Origin: Rodentibacter caecimuris
GTDB taxonomy: Bacteria > Pseudomonadota > Gammaproteobacteria > Enterobacterales > Pasteurellaceae
DNA: 64,000 nucleotides
Direction: 5' to 3'
NCBI RefSeq assembly: GCF_001019715.1
Contig: NZ_BBXJ01000001.1
Coordinates: forward strand, 1,240,001 to 1,304,000
The notes under the pieces: model-generated
The model's input: only the letters and a program-made list of their open reading frames with translations
What the model was told of the DNA's origin: nothing
Database searches by the model: none
Translations under genes and position numbers: made by a program
Shown here: piece by piece, positions 21,334 to 31,397 of the stretch
Layout: every line of letters begins with the position of its first letter
Numbering within the stretch: the stretch's first letter is position 1

Positions 21334-22230
21334 ATGAATCGACTAGATGCCCCTAAATACTTTGTTGCCGCAGCAGAAAATTTAAGTTTTAAATTGACCG
21401 CACTTCGTTTCTCCGTTTCACCACAAGTAATCAGCCGAGTGATTGCCGAATTAGAAAAAGAACTCGGTGAACCTTTATTCAAGCGCAATACGCGCGCTAT
21501 TCATTTAACGGATTTTGGTGAGAAGTTTCGCCCAAATGCGATTGCTTTTCTACAACAAGAAGAGTGGTTATTTGGATTAAAGCAAGAAAATAATGATTTA
21601 GCCGGTATGGTTCGAATAACACTACCGCCCTCTGATTATGCCGACTATATTTTGCAACAACTATTAACCGCACTAAAACCTTACCCACATATTGCCATTG
21701 ATTGGCGAACAGATTTCGACACACTCAATGCCGTAGAGGATCAAATTGATATTGGTATCCGAATCAGCCGCACCCCTAAAGAATATTGGGTTGCAAAGAA
21801 AATAATGATGTTACATGAACCTATCGTTGCCACTCCGGAATTAATTGCAAATGTAGGATTACCAAAAGATATTCACGACTTAACAGAAAATTTTCCCGTC
21901 GGAAATCTTTTGAACCCTAAAACAGGTAAAGTGTGGGATTGGTTTATTGATAATGAGCCTGTTCCCTTACCAAAACCTTGCGTCGTAACCAGTGATATTC
22001 GCAGCTTATTACAAGCTGTGCTGGCAGGTAGAATTTTTGCCCCGATTATGTACCACGACTGTAAGAAATACATTGAAAACGGCACACTTCAAGTCGTGCT
22101 AAACGACAAAGAATCCTCCCTTTGGGGGCTATATCTTTACCGTCCCTATCAGCCCATCACACCAAAACGAGTTCAGGTAGTATTTGAGATATTGGAAAAG
22201 ATTTTAGTGAGGAATAAAGGTTTAATCTAA
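21334..22230 (+). CDS. LysR-type transcriptional regulator
   Basis: This 298-residue LysR protein has an N-terminal winged helix (about 1-60: YFVAAAENLSFKLTALRFSVSPQVISRVIAELE) and a periplasmic-binding-like effector domain. It is divergent from the DUF2255-SDR pair with about 100 bp between, the usual layout for a LysR regulator and its target. Its ligand is unknown. An uptake signal lies inside the HTH-coding region (about 21398). Confidence 0.88.
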   Translation: MNRLDAPKYFVAAAENLSFKLTALRFSVSPQVISRVIAELEKELGEPLFKRNTRAIHLTDFGEKFRPNAIAFLQQEEWLFGLKQENNDLAGMVRITLPPSDYADYILQQLLTALKPYPHIAIDWRTDFDTLNAVEDQIDIGIRISRTPKEYWVAKKIMMLHEPIVATPELIANVGLPKDIHDLTENFPVGNLLNPKTGKVWDWFIDNEPVPLPKPCVVTSDIRSLLQAVLAGRIFAPIMYHDCKKYIENGTLQVVLNDKESSLWGLYLYRPYQPITPKRVQVVFEILEKILVRNKGLI

Positions 22231-22282
22231 CACGACAAGTTTGAGGAAATAGCTAGATCATACCAAAACGATGAAAAAAATA

Positions 22283-22328
22283 ACCGCACTTTAATCTATT
22301 CATAATGAACAAACTAAAGTGCGGTTGT
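22283..22328. terminator. rnpB / LysR-gene terminator
   Basis: AACCGCACTTTA and TAAAGTGCGGTT pair across about 24 bases, with T runs on both strands. It ends rnpB on the minus strand and can also end the LysR gene. Confidence 0.8.
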
Positions 22329-22332
22329 TTTT

Positions 22333-22706
<374 letters not shown>

Positions 22707-22710
22707 CGCG

Positions 22711-22739
22711 TAGTATAGAGATTAATAAAAGTGCGGTCA
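22711..22739 (-). promoter_or_regulatory. rnpB sigma-70 promoter
   Basis: On the minus strand TTGACC (22739-22734) and TATACT (22716-22711) are separated by exactly 17 bp, placing the start about 6 bases downstream at the first base of the RNA. The -35 box overlaps an uptake signal. Confidence 0.8.
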
Positions 22740-22888
22740 ATAAAATCCAATGGATTTTGAACATTGTCATTGCCAACGGCGGTGAAGCCGTAAGTAATCG
22801 CATCAGCGATCAGGCATAATTTTTCATTCGTATTTTTATCGCATTCAGCTAAAATACCCACAATTTTAACCGCACTTTAGGACTGTTC

Positions 22889-23824
22889 ATGAACTATCTA
22901 CAAATTGCACGCGATACGCTTTCCGTAGAAAGTCTCGCACTCACCCAATTAAGCCAACGTCTAGATGAAAACTTCAACCAAATCGTTGAGCTTATTTTGC
23001 ATTGCCAAGGCCGTCTCGTCATTGGCGGGATTGGCAAATCAGGTTTAATTGGAAAAAAAATGGTCGCGACTTTTGCTTCCACCGGCACACCAAGTTTCTT
23101 TCTACATCCCACAGAGGCGTTTCACGGTGATCTCGGTATGCTCAAACCGGTTGATATTGTTATGCTCATTTCCTATAGCGGTGAAACGGATGATGTTAAT
23201 AAACTGATTCCAAGTTTGAAAAACTTTGGCAATAAAATTATTGCTCTCACTAGCAATAAACACTCTACCCTTGCCCGTCATGCGGATTATGTATTGGATA
23301 TTACGGTTGAGCGTGAAGTGTGCCCAAATAATCTTGCTCCAACCACATCAGCCCTTGTAACGCTTGCATTAGGTGATGCCCTTGCCGTATCGCTCATCAC
23401 CGCAAGAAATTTCCAACCTGCCGATTTTGCCAAATTCCATCCGGGTGGCAGTCTTGGTCGCCGATTGCTTTGTCGGGTAAAAGATCAAATGCAAACACGT
23501 TTACCGACTATTTCCCCCACTACAAATTTCACCGACTGTTTAACCGTGATGAATGAAGGACGAATGGGCGTTGCACTTGTTATGGAAAACGATCAATTAA
23601 AAGGCATTATCACTGATGGAGATATTCGCCGAGCCCTTACCGCTAATGGTGAACAAACACTTAAGAAAACGGCACAAGATTTTATGACAAGTTCACCAAA
23701 AACTATTAACCAAAATGAATTCTTATCAAAAGCGGAAGATTTCATGAAAGAGAAAAAAATTCACTCTCTGGTGGCAGTAGATGATGAAAATAACGTGGTG
23801 GGTTTAATCGAATTTTCAAGCTAA
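22889..23824 (+). CDS. kdsD: Arabinose-5-phosphate isomerase
   Basis: The 311-residue enzyme makes D-arabinose-5-phosphate from ribulose-5-phosphate, the first step of Kdo synthesis for lipooligosaccharide. An N-terminal SIS domain (about 30-165: GRLVIGGIGKSGLIGKKM, SYSGETDDVN, HPGGSLGRRL) is followed by two CBS repeats. It is 9 bp upstream of kdsC, so the two steps are encoded together. Confidence 0.94.
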   Translation: MNYLQIARDTLSVESLALTQLSQRLDENFNQIVELILHCQGRLVIGGIGKSGLIGKKMVATFASTGTPSFFLHPTEAFHGDLGMLKPVDIVMLISYSGETDDVNKLIPSLKNFGNKIIALTSNKHSTLARHADYVLDITVEREVCPNNLAPTTSALVTLALGDALAVSLITARNFQPADFAKFHPGGSLGRRLLCRVKDQMQTRLPTISPTTNFTDCLTVMNEGRMGVALVMENDQLKGIITDGDIRRALTANGEQTLKKTAQDFMTSSPKTINQNEFLSKAEDFMKEKKIHSLVAVDDENNVVGLIEFSS

Positions 23825-23833
23825 GGAAAACAA

Positions 23834-24376
23834 ATGCAACAAAAACTTGAAAAAATTAAATTGGTTATCACCGATGTGGATGGCGTGCTGACTGACGGTC
23901 AACTTTATTATGACGCAAATGGTGAGGCCATTAAAAGTTTCCATGTGCGTGATGGTTTAGGCATTAAAATGTTGATGGAGTCCGGCATTCAAGTTGCGGT
24001 ACTTTCAGGTAGAGATTCTGCTATTTTGCGTCGTCGTATTGCCGATCTCGGCATAACATTATTCTTCCTTGGCAAATTAGAGAAAGAAAGTGCCTGTTTT
24101 GAATTGATGAAACAAGCCGGCGTCAATCCGGAAGAAACCGCTTATATTGGCGATGATAGTGTGGATCTCCCCGCGTTTGCCGTCAGCGGGCTTTCCTTTG
24201 CGGTCGCAGATTCGCCTTCTTATGTAAAAAATGCCGCAAATTATGTGCTGTCTCTTGCTGGTGGCAAAGGCGCATTTCGTGAAATGTCTGATATGATTTT
24301 AACCGCCCAAGGTAAATCCGCCGTCTTTAACAGTGCACAGGGATTTTTAAAATCTGTTAAAAATATGGCGCAATAA
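23834..24376 (+). CDS. kdsC: 3-deoxy-D-manno-octulosonate 8-phosphate phosphatase
   Basis: This 180-residue HAD-superfamily type C0 phosphatase releases Kdo from Kdo-8-phosphate. HAD motif I is ITDVDGVLTDG (nucleophile Asp about 15), motif II includes AVLSGRDS, and motif III is in YIGDDSVDLPAF. Lack of a cap domain and the size fit tetrameric KdsC. The ribosome site AAGG precedes the ATG closely and the gene follows kdsD by 9 bp. Confidence 0.95.
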   Translation: MQQKLEKIKLVITDVDGVLTDGQLYYDANGEAIKSFHVRDGLGIKMLMESGIQVAVLSGRDSAILRRRIADLGITLFFLGKLEKESACFELMKQAGVNPEETAYIGDDSVDLPAFAVSGLSFAVADSPSYVKNAANYVLSLAGGKGAFREMSDMILTAQGKSAVFNSAQGFLKSVKNMAQ

Positions 24377-24471
24377 CTAAATTTAGAAAAAGAAAGGGAA
24401 TTCACTTTCATAATTTAATTTTTGGTATTATTAACCGCTCTTTTATAACAGTAACAATGGAGAAGACAGAT

Positions 24472-24756
24472 ATGATAGGCGTTTATGCTACTTGCCAAGT
24501 AAAACAGGGTTTTGAAACCGAATTTGAAGATTTAGTCAAACAATTCATCACTGAAAGCCGAACTCATCAAGGTTGTCAAAACTATGACTGTGGTGCAGTG
24601 ACAGAAAAAGCTCGAACTTACTGTTTTATTGAACGTTGGACAGCGCAAACCGACTTAGATGCTCACCTAGCCTCTCCATTCTTTCAACAAAATGCACCTA
24701 AATTAATCGAAATGTTGGAAAATGGTCTAGATATTAATGTCGTGAATTTTATCTAA
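24472..24756 (+). CDS. ABM-domain putative quinol monooxygenase
   Basis: The protein is 94 residues from the ATG at 24472. An in-frame ATG at 24457 actually begins the ribosome site (ATGGAG), so the later start is preferred. The antibiotic-biosynthesis-monooxygenase fold is indicated by the N-terminal IGVYATCQVKQGFE, the ESRTHQGCQNYD strand-turn and the ERW motif (FIERWTAQTDLDAHLAS). YgiN-like relatives oxidise quinols without cofactor. It is monocistronic, with a terminator downstream. Confidence 0.8.
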   Translation: MIGVYATCQVKQGFETEFEDLVKQFITESRTHQGCQNYDCGAVTEKARTYCFIERWTAQTDLDAHLASPFFQQNAPKLIEMLENGLDINVVNFI

Positions 24757-24815
24757 ATTATCGGAGGTTATTCCCTCTATCTAAAAATTAAATTAGTTCA
24801 GGACTAATAAAACAG

Positions 24816-24843
24816 AAAAAGGCTGTAAACACAGCCTTTTTAT
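24816..24843 (+). terminator. Terminator after the ABM-domain gene
   Basis: AAAAGGCTGT and ACAGCCTTTT form a perfect stem with a T tail. Confidence 0.85.
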
Positions 24844-24868
24844 TATTTATCGGATTTTTTGACCGCAC

Positions 24869-25576
24869 TTAGTTGCTAGAACCGGCAGCTTTATTGAGCA
24901 ATACTTCCACAATTTTCGGCACGCCTTCGCCAGCTTTTTCTTTCAGCACAATGACATGCTTACGAATAAAGCCGGTATTAGGATTTGGGTCAACAAGGTA
25001 AATCGTTGCGCCATAAGGTGCTTCATTGACTAAACCATTGGCGGGATAAACTTGTAACGATGTACCAATCACGATCACAATATCTGCTTTTTTCACTAAC
25101 TTGACCGCTTGATCCAGCATTGGCACATTTTCCCCAAAGAAGACAATATGTGGACGCATTGGATGCCCGTGATTATCTTTATCGTCAATATGCTGATCGC
25201 CCAAGCAAGGAACGATGTAATCCGTATTAAAACTACTTCTAGCTTTGTTCAGCTCACCATGCAAATGCAATACATTCTGGCTGCCTGCACGTTCGTGTAA
25301 ATCATCAACATTTTGAGTGATAATCTGTACATCATAAGCCTTTTCAAGCTCTACTAAAGCGAGATGTGCCGCATTCGGTTGCGCCGCTTGAGCATTACGA
25401 CGACGTTCATTATAAAATTCCAACACTTTAGCCCGATTCTTTTTCAACGCCTCAGGTGTACAAACTTCCTCAATCTTATACCCTGCCCACAAACCATCTT
25501 CCGCACGAAAAGTTGGAATGCCACTCTCAGCACTAATACCTGCACCGGTTAAAACAACACAAATTGGTTTATTCAT
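24869..25576 (-). CDS. cobB: Sirtuin-type NAD-dependent protein deacylase
   Basis: This 235-residue SIR2-family protein has the NAD motifs GAGISAESGIPTFR (residues 11-24), TQNVDDLHERAG and the catalytic His in HLHGEL. Tyr55 and Arg58 (FYNERR) match the class III pair that favours succinyl- or malonyl-lysine. The zinc-ribbon segment, usually four Cys, has only one Cys (PCLGDQ) and is replaced by a His/Asp-rich loop, so structural zinc may be absent. It is monocistronic. Confidence 0.88.
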   Translation of the reverse strand: MNKPICVVLTGAGISAESGIPTFRAEDGLWAGYKIEEVCTPEALKKNRAKVLEFYNERRRNAQAAQPNAAHLALVELEKAYDVQIITQNVDDLHERAGSQNVLHLHGELNKARSSFNTDYIVPCLGDQHIDDKDNHGHPMRPHIVFFGENVPMLDQAVKLVKKADIVIVIGTSLQVYPANGLVNEAPYGATIYLVDPNPNTGFIRKHVIVLKEKAGEGVPKIVEVLLNKAAGSSN

Positions 25577-25752
25577 AATATCTTTCTCTATTTTATTACA
25601 ACGATGAATTTTATCTGTTCAAGCCTGTTTACGAAGTTCATAGGCTTTTAGTTAAGATAAGAAGTAAAATCCGATCCTTGTCTGAGCAATAGAGGCATAT
25701 TCAACTGCTCGGCACTATCCAAGCTAGCCTGATTTAGACATGATTCCCTCAT
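25577..25752. other. Intergenic region between add and cobB
   Basis: I see no gene. The region presumably holds the cobB promoter. Confidence 0.4.
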
Positions 25753-26781
25753 TTAGGAACAATTCATCCGTTTTTCAATATCGCTTTTCAACTCACGCTT
25801 TTCTTCATCGCTGAGAAAAGCGGCACGGATAGCGTTTTCAAGCAACTGTTGTACTTCGTTTTCATTTAATTGGTATTCTCGTGCCAATAAATTAAATTCT
25901 TGCTGAATATTAGTTTGAGAAACAGTCATATTGTCGGTATTTAATGTGGCAATAATTCCCTTCACAAGGAATATTCTAAGTGGATAATGCTTTAAGTGAT
26001 CAATAGCTTTGGTTTGTAAATTACTGCAAGGGCACATTTCCACAGCAATATGACGATCGATTAAAGATTGCATAACCGATTCTGATTCTGCCGCACGAAT
26101 ACCGTGTCCGATACGGATTGCACCAATGTCAATCGCTTGTTGAACATTCTCCGCTCCTGCTGCTTCACCGGCATGAATGGTAAAAGGTACACCAAGTGAT
26201 TTGGCAAGTTCGAATTCTTTTGCAAAATTTATGGTAGGATAATCGGCTTCAGGGCCGGCTAAATCCACGGCAACTACCCCCGCTTTACCTGTTGAAAGGT
26301 ATTTTTTTGCCATTCGTACGGTTTCTAAATTCCCTTCTTGCGAACCTATACCACGCAAACAGCATAATATTAAATTTGCTTTAAATAATCGGCTTTCCGT
26401 TAATCCCTCTTGTAAACCTGCTAAGGCTGCTTCCACCACCTGTGATTGGGTTAAACCTTTTTGCGTGTGAAGTTGTGGAGCAAAACGAATTTCAACATAG
26501 GCTAACCCTTGTTGATCTAAGCGTTTTAATAAATCAGCAACCGCAGAAGTAATCGCCTGCGAGCTTTGCAGTAAAGAAACGGGAATCGCAAAACAGTTAA
26601 GATATTGATTAAGTTCTGTACAATCTTGGGGAGCGGAAACTAGTGAAAGAAGCTGTTCAATATTTTGGGCTGATAAGGCAATATTCTGCTTTTCTGCCCA
26701 TTCAAACATCCATTCAGGAGAAAGTGAGCCGTCTAGGTGAAGGTGTAAATCAATCAGGCTATATTTAGTAAAATTTTTCAT
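25753..26781 (-). CDS. add: Adenosine deaminase
   Basis: The 342-residue TIM-barrel metal hydrolase converts adenosine to inosine. The start is the ATG at 26781, as upstream in-frame codons use TTG with no ribosome site. Metal ligands are in DLHLHLDG; the catalytic HAGE and GHGI motifs are clear. The usual SLNTDN-type segment appears as TLNTDNMTVSQ, the bacterial variant. It serves purine salvage. It is close behind mrp but read with its own spacing. Confidence 0.9.
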   Translation of the reverse strand: MKNFTKYSLIDLHLHLDGSLSPEWMFEWAEKQNIALSAQNIEQLLSLVSAPQDCTELNQYLNCFAIPVSLLQSSQAITSAVADLLKRLDQQGLAYVEIRFAPQLHTQKGLTQSQVVEAALAGLQEGLTESRLFKANLILCCLRGIGSQEGNLETVRMAKKYLSTGKAGVVAVDLAGPEADYPTINFAKEFELAKSLGVPFTIHAGEAAGAENVQQAIDIGAIRIGHGIRAAESESVMQSLIDRHIAVEMCPCSNLQTKAIDHLKHYPLRIFLVKGIIATLNTDNMTVSQTNIQQEFNLLAREYQLNENEVQQLLENAIRAAFLSDEEKRELKSDIEKRMNCS

Positions 26782-26854
26782 TATTATACTCAATTAGTTA
26801 GAAAAGTGAAAAAAATTGCACGGTATTTAATCCTAAAAGAAAAAGGGAACAAGA

Positions 26855-26877
26855 AAGGGCTGTCAATTACAGCCCTT
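26855..26877 (-). terminator. mrp terminator
   Basis: AAGGGCTGT and ACAGCCCTT pair around a 5-base loop, 5 bp past the mrp stop. Confidence 0.75.
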
Positions 26878-26881
26878 ATCT

Positions 26882-27994
26882 TCATTTCACTTCCCTAAAC
26901 AAAATCTCGCTTGGAATCACCGAACCTTGCCAGTAAAGTTCGGTAGATACTTTCTCTGCCAGTTGTAGGAAAGCTTGTGTGATTTCACTTTCCGGTGCGG
27001 CAACCACTGTTGGATTACCAACATCCAAATCTTCACGGATACGAATATGTAAAGGCAACTGAGCTAACACTTTCACATTGTATTTTTCAGCCATTTTTTC
27101 TGCCCCGCCCGTACCAAAAATAGCCTCATGATGACCGCACTTGCCACAAATGTGCATTGACATATTTTCTACAATACCTAATACAGGCACAGATACTTTT
27201 TCAAACATTGAAACCCCTTTTACTGCATCAAGTAATGCAATATCTTGCGGTGTTGTTACCACTACAGCGCCGGTTACCGGAATTTGTTGTGACAGGGTCA
27301 GTTGGATATCGCCGGTACCCGGTGGCATATCTATCACCAAATAATCCAAGCTGTCCCATAATGTTTCGTTCAATAATTGGCTCAATGCACTACTTGCCAT
27401 CGGACCGCGCCAAATGGTCGCACTATCTTCATCCATTAAAAAACCAATGGAATTAGCCGACAATCCGTGTGCTTTAATCGGTGTAATATGCTGATTGTCC
27501 GGCGATGTTGGGCGTTGATGTGGTGCACCGAGCATATGCGGTACAGAAGGGCCATAAATATCCGCATCCAAAATACCTACGCGCGCCCCTTGAGCTTGTA
27601 ACGCAAGGGCTAAATTCACGGAAACGCTAGATTTCCCCACCCCACCTTTGCCTGATGTCACCGCAATGATATTTTTCACACCTTTTACGGCAGGTTGGTT
27701 ATTGGCACGCTTTAATGTCGCGATTTGATAACTCACCGACCATTTGATTTCCTTACAATCCGCTACTTGCAACAAGGCATCGGATAACGCTTGTTTAAGT
27801 TGCTCGACACCGGTGTTCCAAGCAAAAGGGAACTGCAATTCAATACGTAATGTTTCACCGCCCTTTTCTATTTTTTTTAACACATTAAGAGCAATGAGAT
27901 CTTTTTGCAGACTGGGATGAGTAAAATGCTGAAAAAGTTGGAGAAGATCGGCTTGTTGCTCCGCGCTGATATTTTCAGAAAAAAAGATTGCCAT
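26882..27994 (-). CDS. mrp: Iron-sulfur cluster carrier protein Mrp/ApbC
   Basis: This is a 370-residue P-loop ATPase of the Mrp/NBP35 group. The N-terminal MIP18-like domain covers about residues 1-95. The deviant Walker A is TSGKGGVGKSSVS (about 113-125), and the CxxC cluster-binding pair is in HICGKCGHHE. It carries Fe-S clusters to apoproteins. It is divergent from metG, an arrangement conserved in gamma-proteobacteria. Confidence 0.95.
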   Translation of the reverse strand: MAIFFSENISAEQQADLLQLFQHFTHPSLQKDLIALNVLKKIEKGGETLRIELQFPFAWNTGVEQLKQALSDALLQVADCKEIKWSVSYQIATLKRANNQPAVKGVKNIIAVTSGKGGVGKSSVSVNLALALQAQGARVGILDADIYGPSVPHMLGAPHQRPTSPDNQHITPIKAHGLSANSIGFLMDEDSATIWRGPMASSALSQLLNETLWDSLDYLVIDMPPGTGDIQLTLSQQIPVTGAVVVTTPQDIALLDAVKGVSMFEKVSVPVLGIVENMSMHICGKCGHHEAIFGTGGAEKMAEKYNVKVLAQLPLHIRIREDLDVGNPTVVAAPESEITQAFLQLAEKVSTELYWQGSVIPSEILFREVK

Positions 27995-28148
27995 AAAAAA
28001 TCCTACTAAAACAATAGAGTAAATTCATCAGGCGTATTTAACCATTTTAATGCTATTCTGTTAAGACAAAATGTGACCGAACTAGAAAAAATACCGTTTA
28101 TCGGGTAAGATAGCGCACAATTTTTTGTGTAAATAAAAGAGAATAAAA

Positions 28149-30197
28149 ATGACAACTCAACCCCGTAAAATTTTAGTGACTTGCGCCTTGCCTTATGCCA
28201 ATGGTGCGATCCATTTAGGTCATATGTTAGAACATATTCAAGCGGATATTTGGGTGCGTTTTCAGCGTATGCGTGGCAATAAAATCCATTTTGTCTGTGC
28301 GGATGATGCACACGGCACACCAATTATGTTGAATGCCGATAAATTAGGCATCACACCTGAAGAATTAATCGCGAAGGCGAAAGCGGATCATATTCGTGAT
28401 TTTGCCGGTTTTAATATTAGTTTCGATAATTACCACTCCACACACAGTGAAGAAAACAAACAAATCACAGCAGAAATTTATAACAAGTTAAAATCAAACG
28501 GTTTCATAAAAAGCAAAGTGATTGCTCAACTTTATGATCCCGAAAAAAATATGTTTTTGCCGGATCGTTTTGTAAAAGGGACTTGTCCAAAATGCAAAGC
28601 GGAAGATCAATATGGCGATAACTGTGAGGTTTGCGCTTCCACTTATAGCCCGATGGATTTAATTAATCCGCGTTCTGCCGTATCCGGTGCAACCCCCATT
28701 GTAAAAGAATCCGAGCACTTTTTCTTTGATTTGCCGGCATTTGAAAATATGTTGCAAGACTGGACGCGTTCCGGTTCGCTTCAACCTGAAATCGCCAATA
28801 AAATGCAAGAATGGTTTGAAAGCGGTTTGCAACAATGGGATATTTCCCGCGATGCGCCTTATTTTGGTTTTGAAATCCCAGGAGAAAAGGATAAATTCTT
28901 CTATGTATGGTTGGATGCCCCTATTGGCTATATGGCGTCATTCAAAAATCTTTGTGATCGTGAAGGCATTAATTTCAATGAGTTTTGGGCTGAAAACAGC
29001 GAGGCGGAACTTTACCATTTCATCGGAAAAGATATCGTCTATTTCCATAGTCTATTTTGGCCTGCGATGTTGGAAGGCTGCAACTATCGCAAACCGACCA
29101 ATGTATTTGCCCATGGTTATGTCACCGTAGATGGTGCGAAAATGTCAAAATCTCGCGGCACCTTTATTCAAGCAAGCACCTATTTGAATCACATCGATCC
29201 TGAATGCCTACGTTATTACTATGCGGCAAAACTCAATAATCGTATTGAAGATCTTGATTTCAATCTTGATGATTTTGTGCAGCGTGTAAATACCGATATT
29301 GTTAATAAATTAGTCAATTTAGCCTCTCGAAATGCCGGTTTTATCACCAAACGTTTTGACGGAAAACTTGCTTCCAAATTAGAAGATGAGGCTCTTTTTG
29401 CTGAATTTACCGCACAAGCAGAACAAATCGCGACTTATTATGAAACCCGTGAATACAATAAAGCGATTCGTGAAATTATGGCTCTCACCGATAAAGCTAA
29501 TAAATATATCGATGAAAAAGCGCCTTGGCTAATCGCAAAAGCGGAAGGCAAAGAAGCTGAACTGCAAACCGTCTGCTCGATGGGCATTGAACTATTCCGA
29601 GTGTTGATGACTTACTTAAAACCGGTATTACCGAAATTAGCAGAACGTGCAGAAGCCTTTTTACAAAGCGAATTGCGTTGGAATAACATTACCCGACCTT
29701 TATTTGATCACCAAATCGCTCCGTTTAAATCTTTATTCTCCCGTTTAGAGAAAAAACAAATTGACGCGGTGGTAGAAGAAACCAAGAGATTATTTGCCGA
29801 ATCAAACAAAGTTACAGAAAAAACAGCGGCAAAATCAACCGCACTTTCTAACGTAGAACCCATTTCCGACACCATCACTATTGATGATTTTGCCAAACTA
29901 GATCTACGTGTGGCAAAAGTGTTGAAATGCGAAGCCGTGCCGGAATCCAATAAACTTTTACGTTTTGAATTGGATCTTGGTGATCATACCCGTCAAGTGT
30001 TCTCCGGAATCAAAGCAGCCTATAGTAAACCGGAAGAATTAGAAGGTCGGTTCGTGATTATGGTAGCAAATCTTGCACCACGTAAAATGAAGTTTGGCGT
30101 ATCGGAGGGGATGATTCTTTCCGCCGGCAGTGGTGGCAGTGATTTATTCTTACTTTCTGCAGATAGTGGCGTAACAGCCGGTATGCAGGTGAAATAA
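28149..30197 (+). CDS. metG: Methionyl-tRNA synthetase
   Basis: The 682-residue class I enzyme has the HLGHM signature (HIGH-type, about residues 23-27) and KMSKS in [11 protein letters not shown]. The zinc knuckles [17 protein letters not shown] carry two CxxC pairs. The appended C-terminal tRNA-binding OB domain begins near residue 575 ([15 protein letters not shown]). It is full length, with a terminator at 30213-30237. Confidence 0.97.
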   Translation: MTTQPRKILVTCALPYANGAIHLGHMLEHIQADIWVRFQRMRGNKIHFVCADDAHGTPIMLNADKLGITPEELIAKAKADHIRDFAGFNISFDNYHSTHSEENKQITAEIYNKLKSNGFIKSKVIAQLYDPEKNMFLPDRFVKGTCPKCKAEDQYGDNCEVCASTYSPMDLINPRSAVSGATPIVKESEHFFFDLPAFENMLQDWTRSGSLQPEIANKMQEWFESGLQQWDISRDAPYFGFEIPGEKDKFFYVWLDAPIGYMASFKNLCDREGINFNEFWAENSEAELYHFIGKDIVYFHSLFWPAMLEGCNYRKPTNVFAHGYVTVDGAKMSKSRGTFIQASTYLNHIDPECLRYYYAAKLNNRIEDLDFNLDDFVQRVNTDIVNKLVNLASRNAGFITKRFDGKLASKLEDEALFAEFTAQAEQIATYYETREYNKAIREIMALTDKANKYIDEKAPWLIAKAEGKEAELQTVCSMGIELFRVLMTYLKPVLPKLAERAEAFLQSELRWNNITRPLFDHQIAPFKSLFSRLEKKQIDAVVEETKRLFAESNKVTEKTAAKSTALSNVEPISDTITIDDFAKLDLRVAKVLKCEAVPESNKLLRFELDLGDHTRQVFSGIKAAYSKPEELEGRFVIMVANLAPRKMKFGVSEGMILSAGSGGSDLFLLSADSGVTAGMQVK

Positions 30198-30212
30198 TTC
30201 ATTCAATACGAA

Positions 30213-30237
30213 TTAGGCGGCATTAGTCGCCTTTTTC
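30213..30237 (+). terminator. metG terminator
   Basis: AGGCG and CGCCT pair around a 7-base loop and are followed by TTTTTC. Confidence 0.75.
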
Positions 30238-30274
30238 TTTATCAAAAATTTCTTCAAGATCATACAATTCCCAC

Positions 30275-30305
30275 TTGATCTTTACCTAAGGTCAAGCTTT
30301 ATCCT
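30275..30305 (+). promoter_or_regulatory. MerR-family (CueR-like) promoter
   Basis: TTGATC (-35) and TATCCT (-10) are separated by 19 bp, the over-long spacer typical of MerR-family promoters. The dyad GATCTT/AAGGTC lies in and around the spacer. The next gene is a multicopper oxidase relic, so CueR-type copper control is the natural reading; the regulator itself is not in this window. Confidence 0.6.
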
Positions 30306-30341
30306 TGCGACTCTACTCAACAACTTAAAGAGAAAATTATT

Positions 30342-31362
30342 ATGCAATGGAGAAATTTCTTAAAACACAGTGCGCTTTTCATTGCAATGGCAGGGATACC
30401 GATGAAATGGGTTTGGCGATACAATGCTAACAAATGGCGCGCAATATCCTAAACATATCACTCCAAAAGACTGGGTAAGATTACGTTTACTCAACGGCTG
30501 TAATGCCCGCTCACTCAGACTTGCAACCAGCGATGAACGGCCAATGTATGTTATCGCAAGTGATGGCGGATTTTTGAATGAACCGATAAAAGTCAATGAA
30601 TTAGAAATGATTATAGGAGAACGTTTTGAGGTTCTGATTGATTTGAGTGATGGTAAAGCGGTGGATTTAGTCAGATCAAATGGACATGGGATTACCTCCG
30701 TTCAATCAAAAACTACCGGTATTAAGTCTAGAAACTACGTTACAAAAAGGACAAGGCAATTTACCGACAAAATTGGCAAACTTATCTAAAGTAAAACACC
30801 GAATGATATTATAGTCCGCCATTTTCAGCTCAGCATGGATCCGGAATTAGATCACCAAGGAATGCAATTATTCATGCAAAAATACGGTCATCAAGGTATG
30901 AACATGACGCATCATATGCATATGCCGCAACACACTATGCCGATGTCGCACGATACCCATATGTCACATATGCCACACGATGGAGATATGAATGCGCCTA
31001 AAAAAGCAGCATTAGATATTTGGACGGCAAATCGAATTAACGGTCAAAGTTTCCATCATCCCCCTGTATTTAGTGCCAAACAGGGACAATATGAAAAATG
31101 GGTAATTTCCGGAGAAAGTGATATGATGTTACACCCATTTCATGTGCATGGCACACAATTCCGAATCCTAAGCGAAAACGGAAAACCACCTGCCGCACAC
31201 TGTCAAGGCTGGAAAGATACGGTAAGCGTGAATGGTGCGATCAGCGAAATACTCGTTAAATTTAATTATTTAGCCAGTAACCAAGCCCCTTATATGGCTC
31301 ATTGTCATTTATTGGAACATGAAGACACCGGTATGATGTTGGCATTTACCGTTGAAAAATAA
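30342..31362 (+). pseudogene. cueO: Multicopper oxidase (CueO-like), decayed
   Basis: Three pieces of one protein lie in different frames. The first (from 30342) is a Tat-like signal, MQWRNFLKHSALFIAMAGIP. The second (about 30411-30788) starts [12 protein letters not shown] and runs through the second cupredoxin domain. The third (30835-31362) carries a Met/His-rich insert and the copper sites [10 protein letters not shown] and [12 protein letters not shown]. The whole first cupredoxin domain, roughly 200 residues, is deleted at about 30405. Frameshifts near 30725 and 30815 also break the remainder; joining frames there restores [16 protein letters not shown] and [16 protein letters not shown]. 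It cannot make active oxidase. Confidence 0.88.
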
Positions 31363-31397
31363 TGGTAAATAACTGAACGAGTTATTGGAGAACAACA

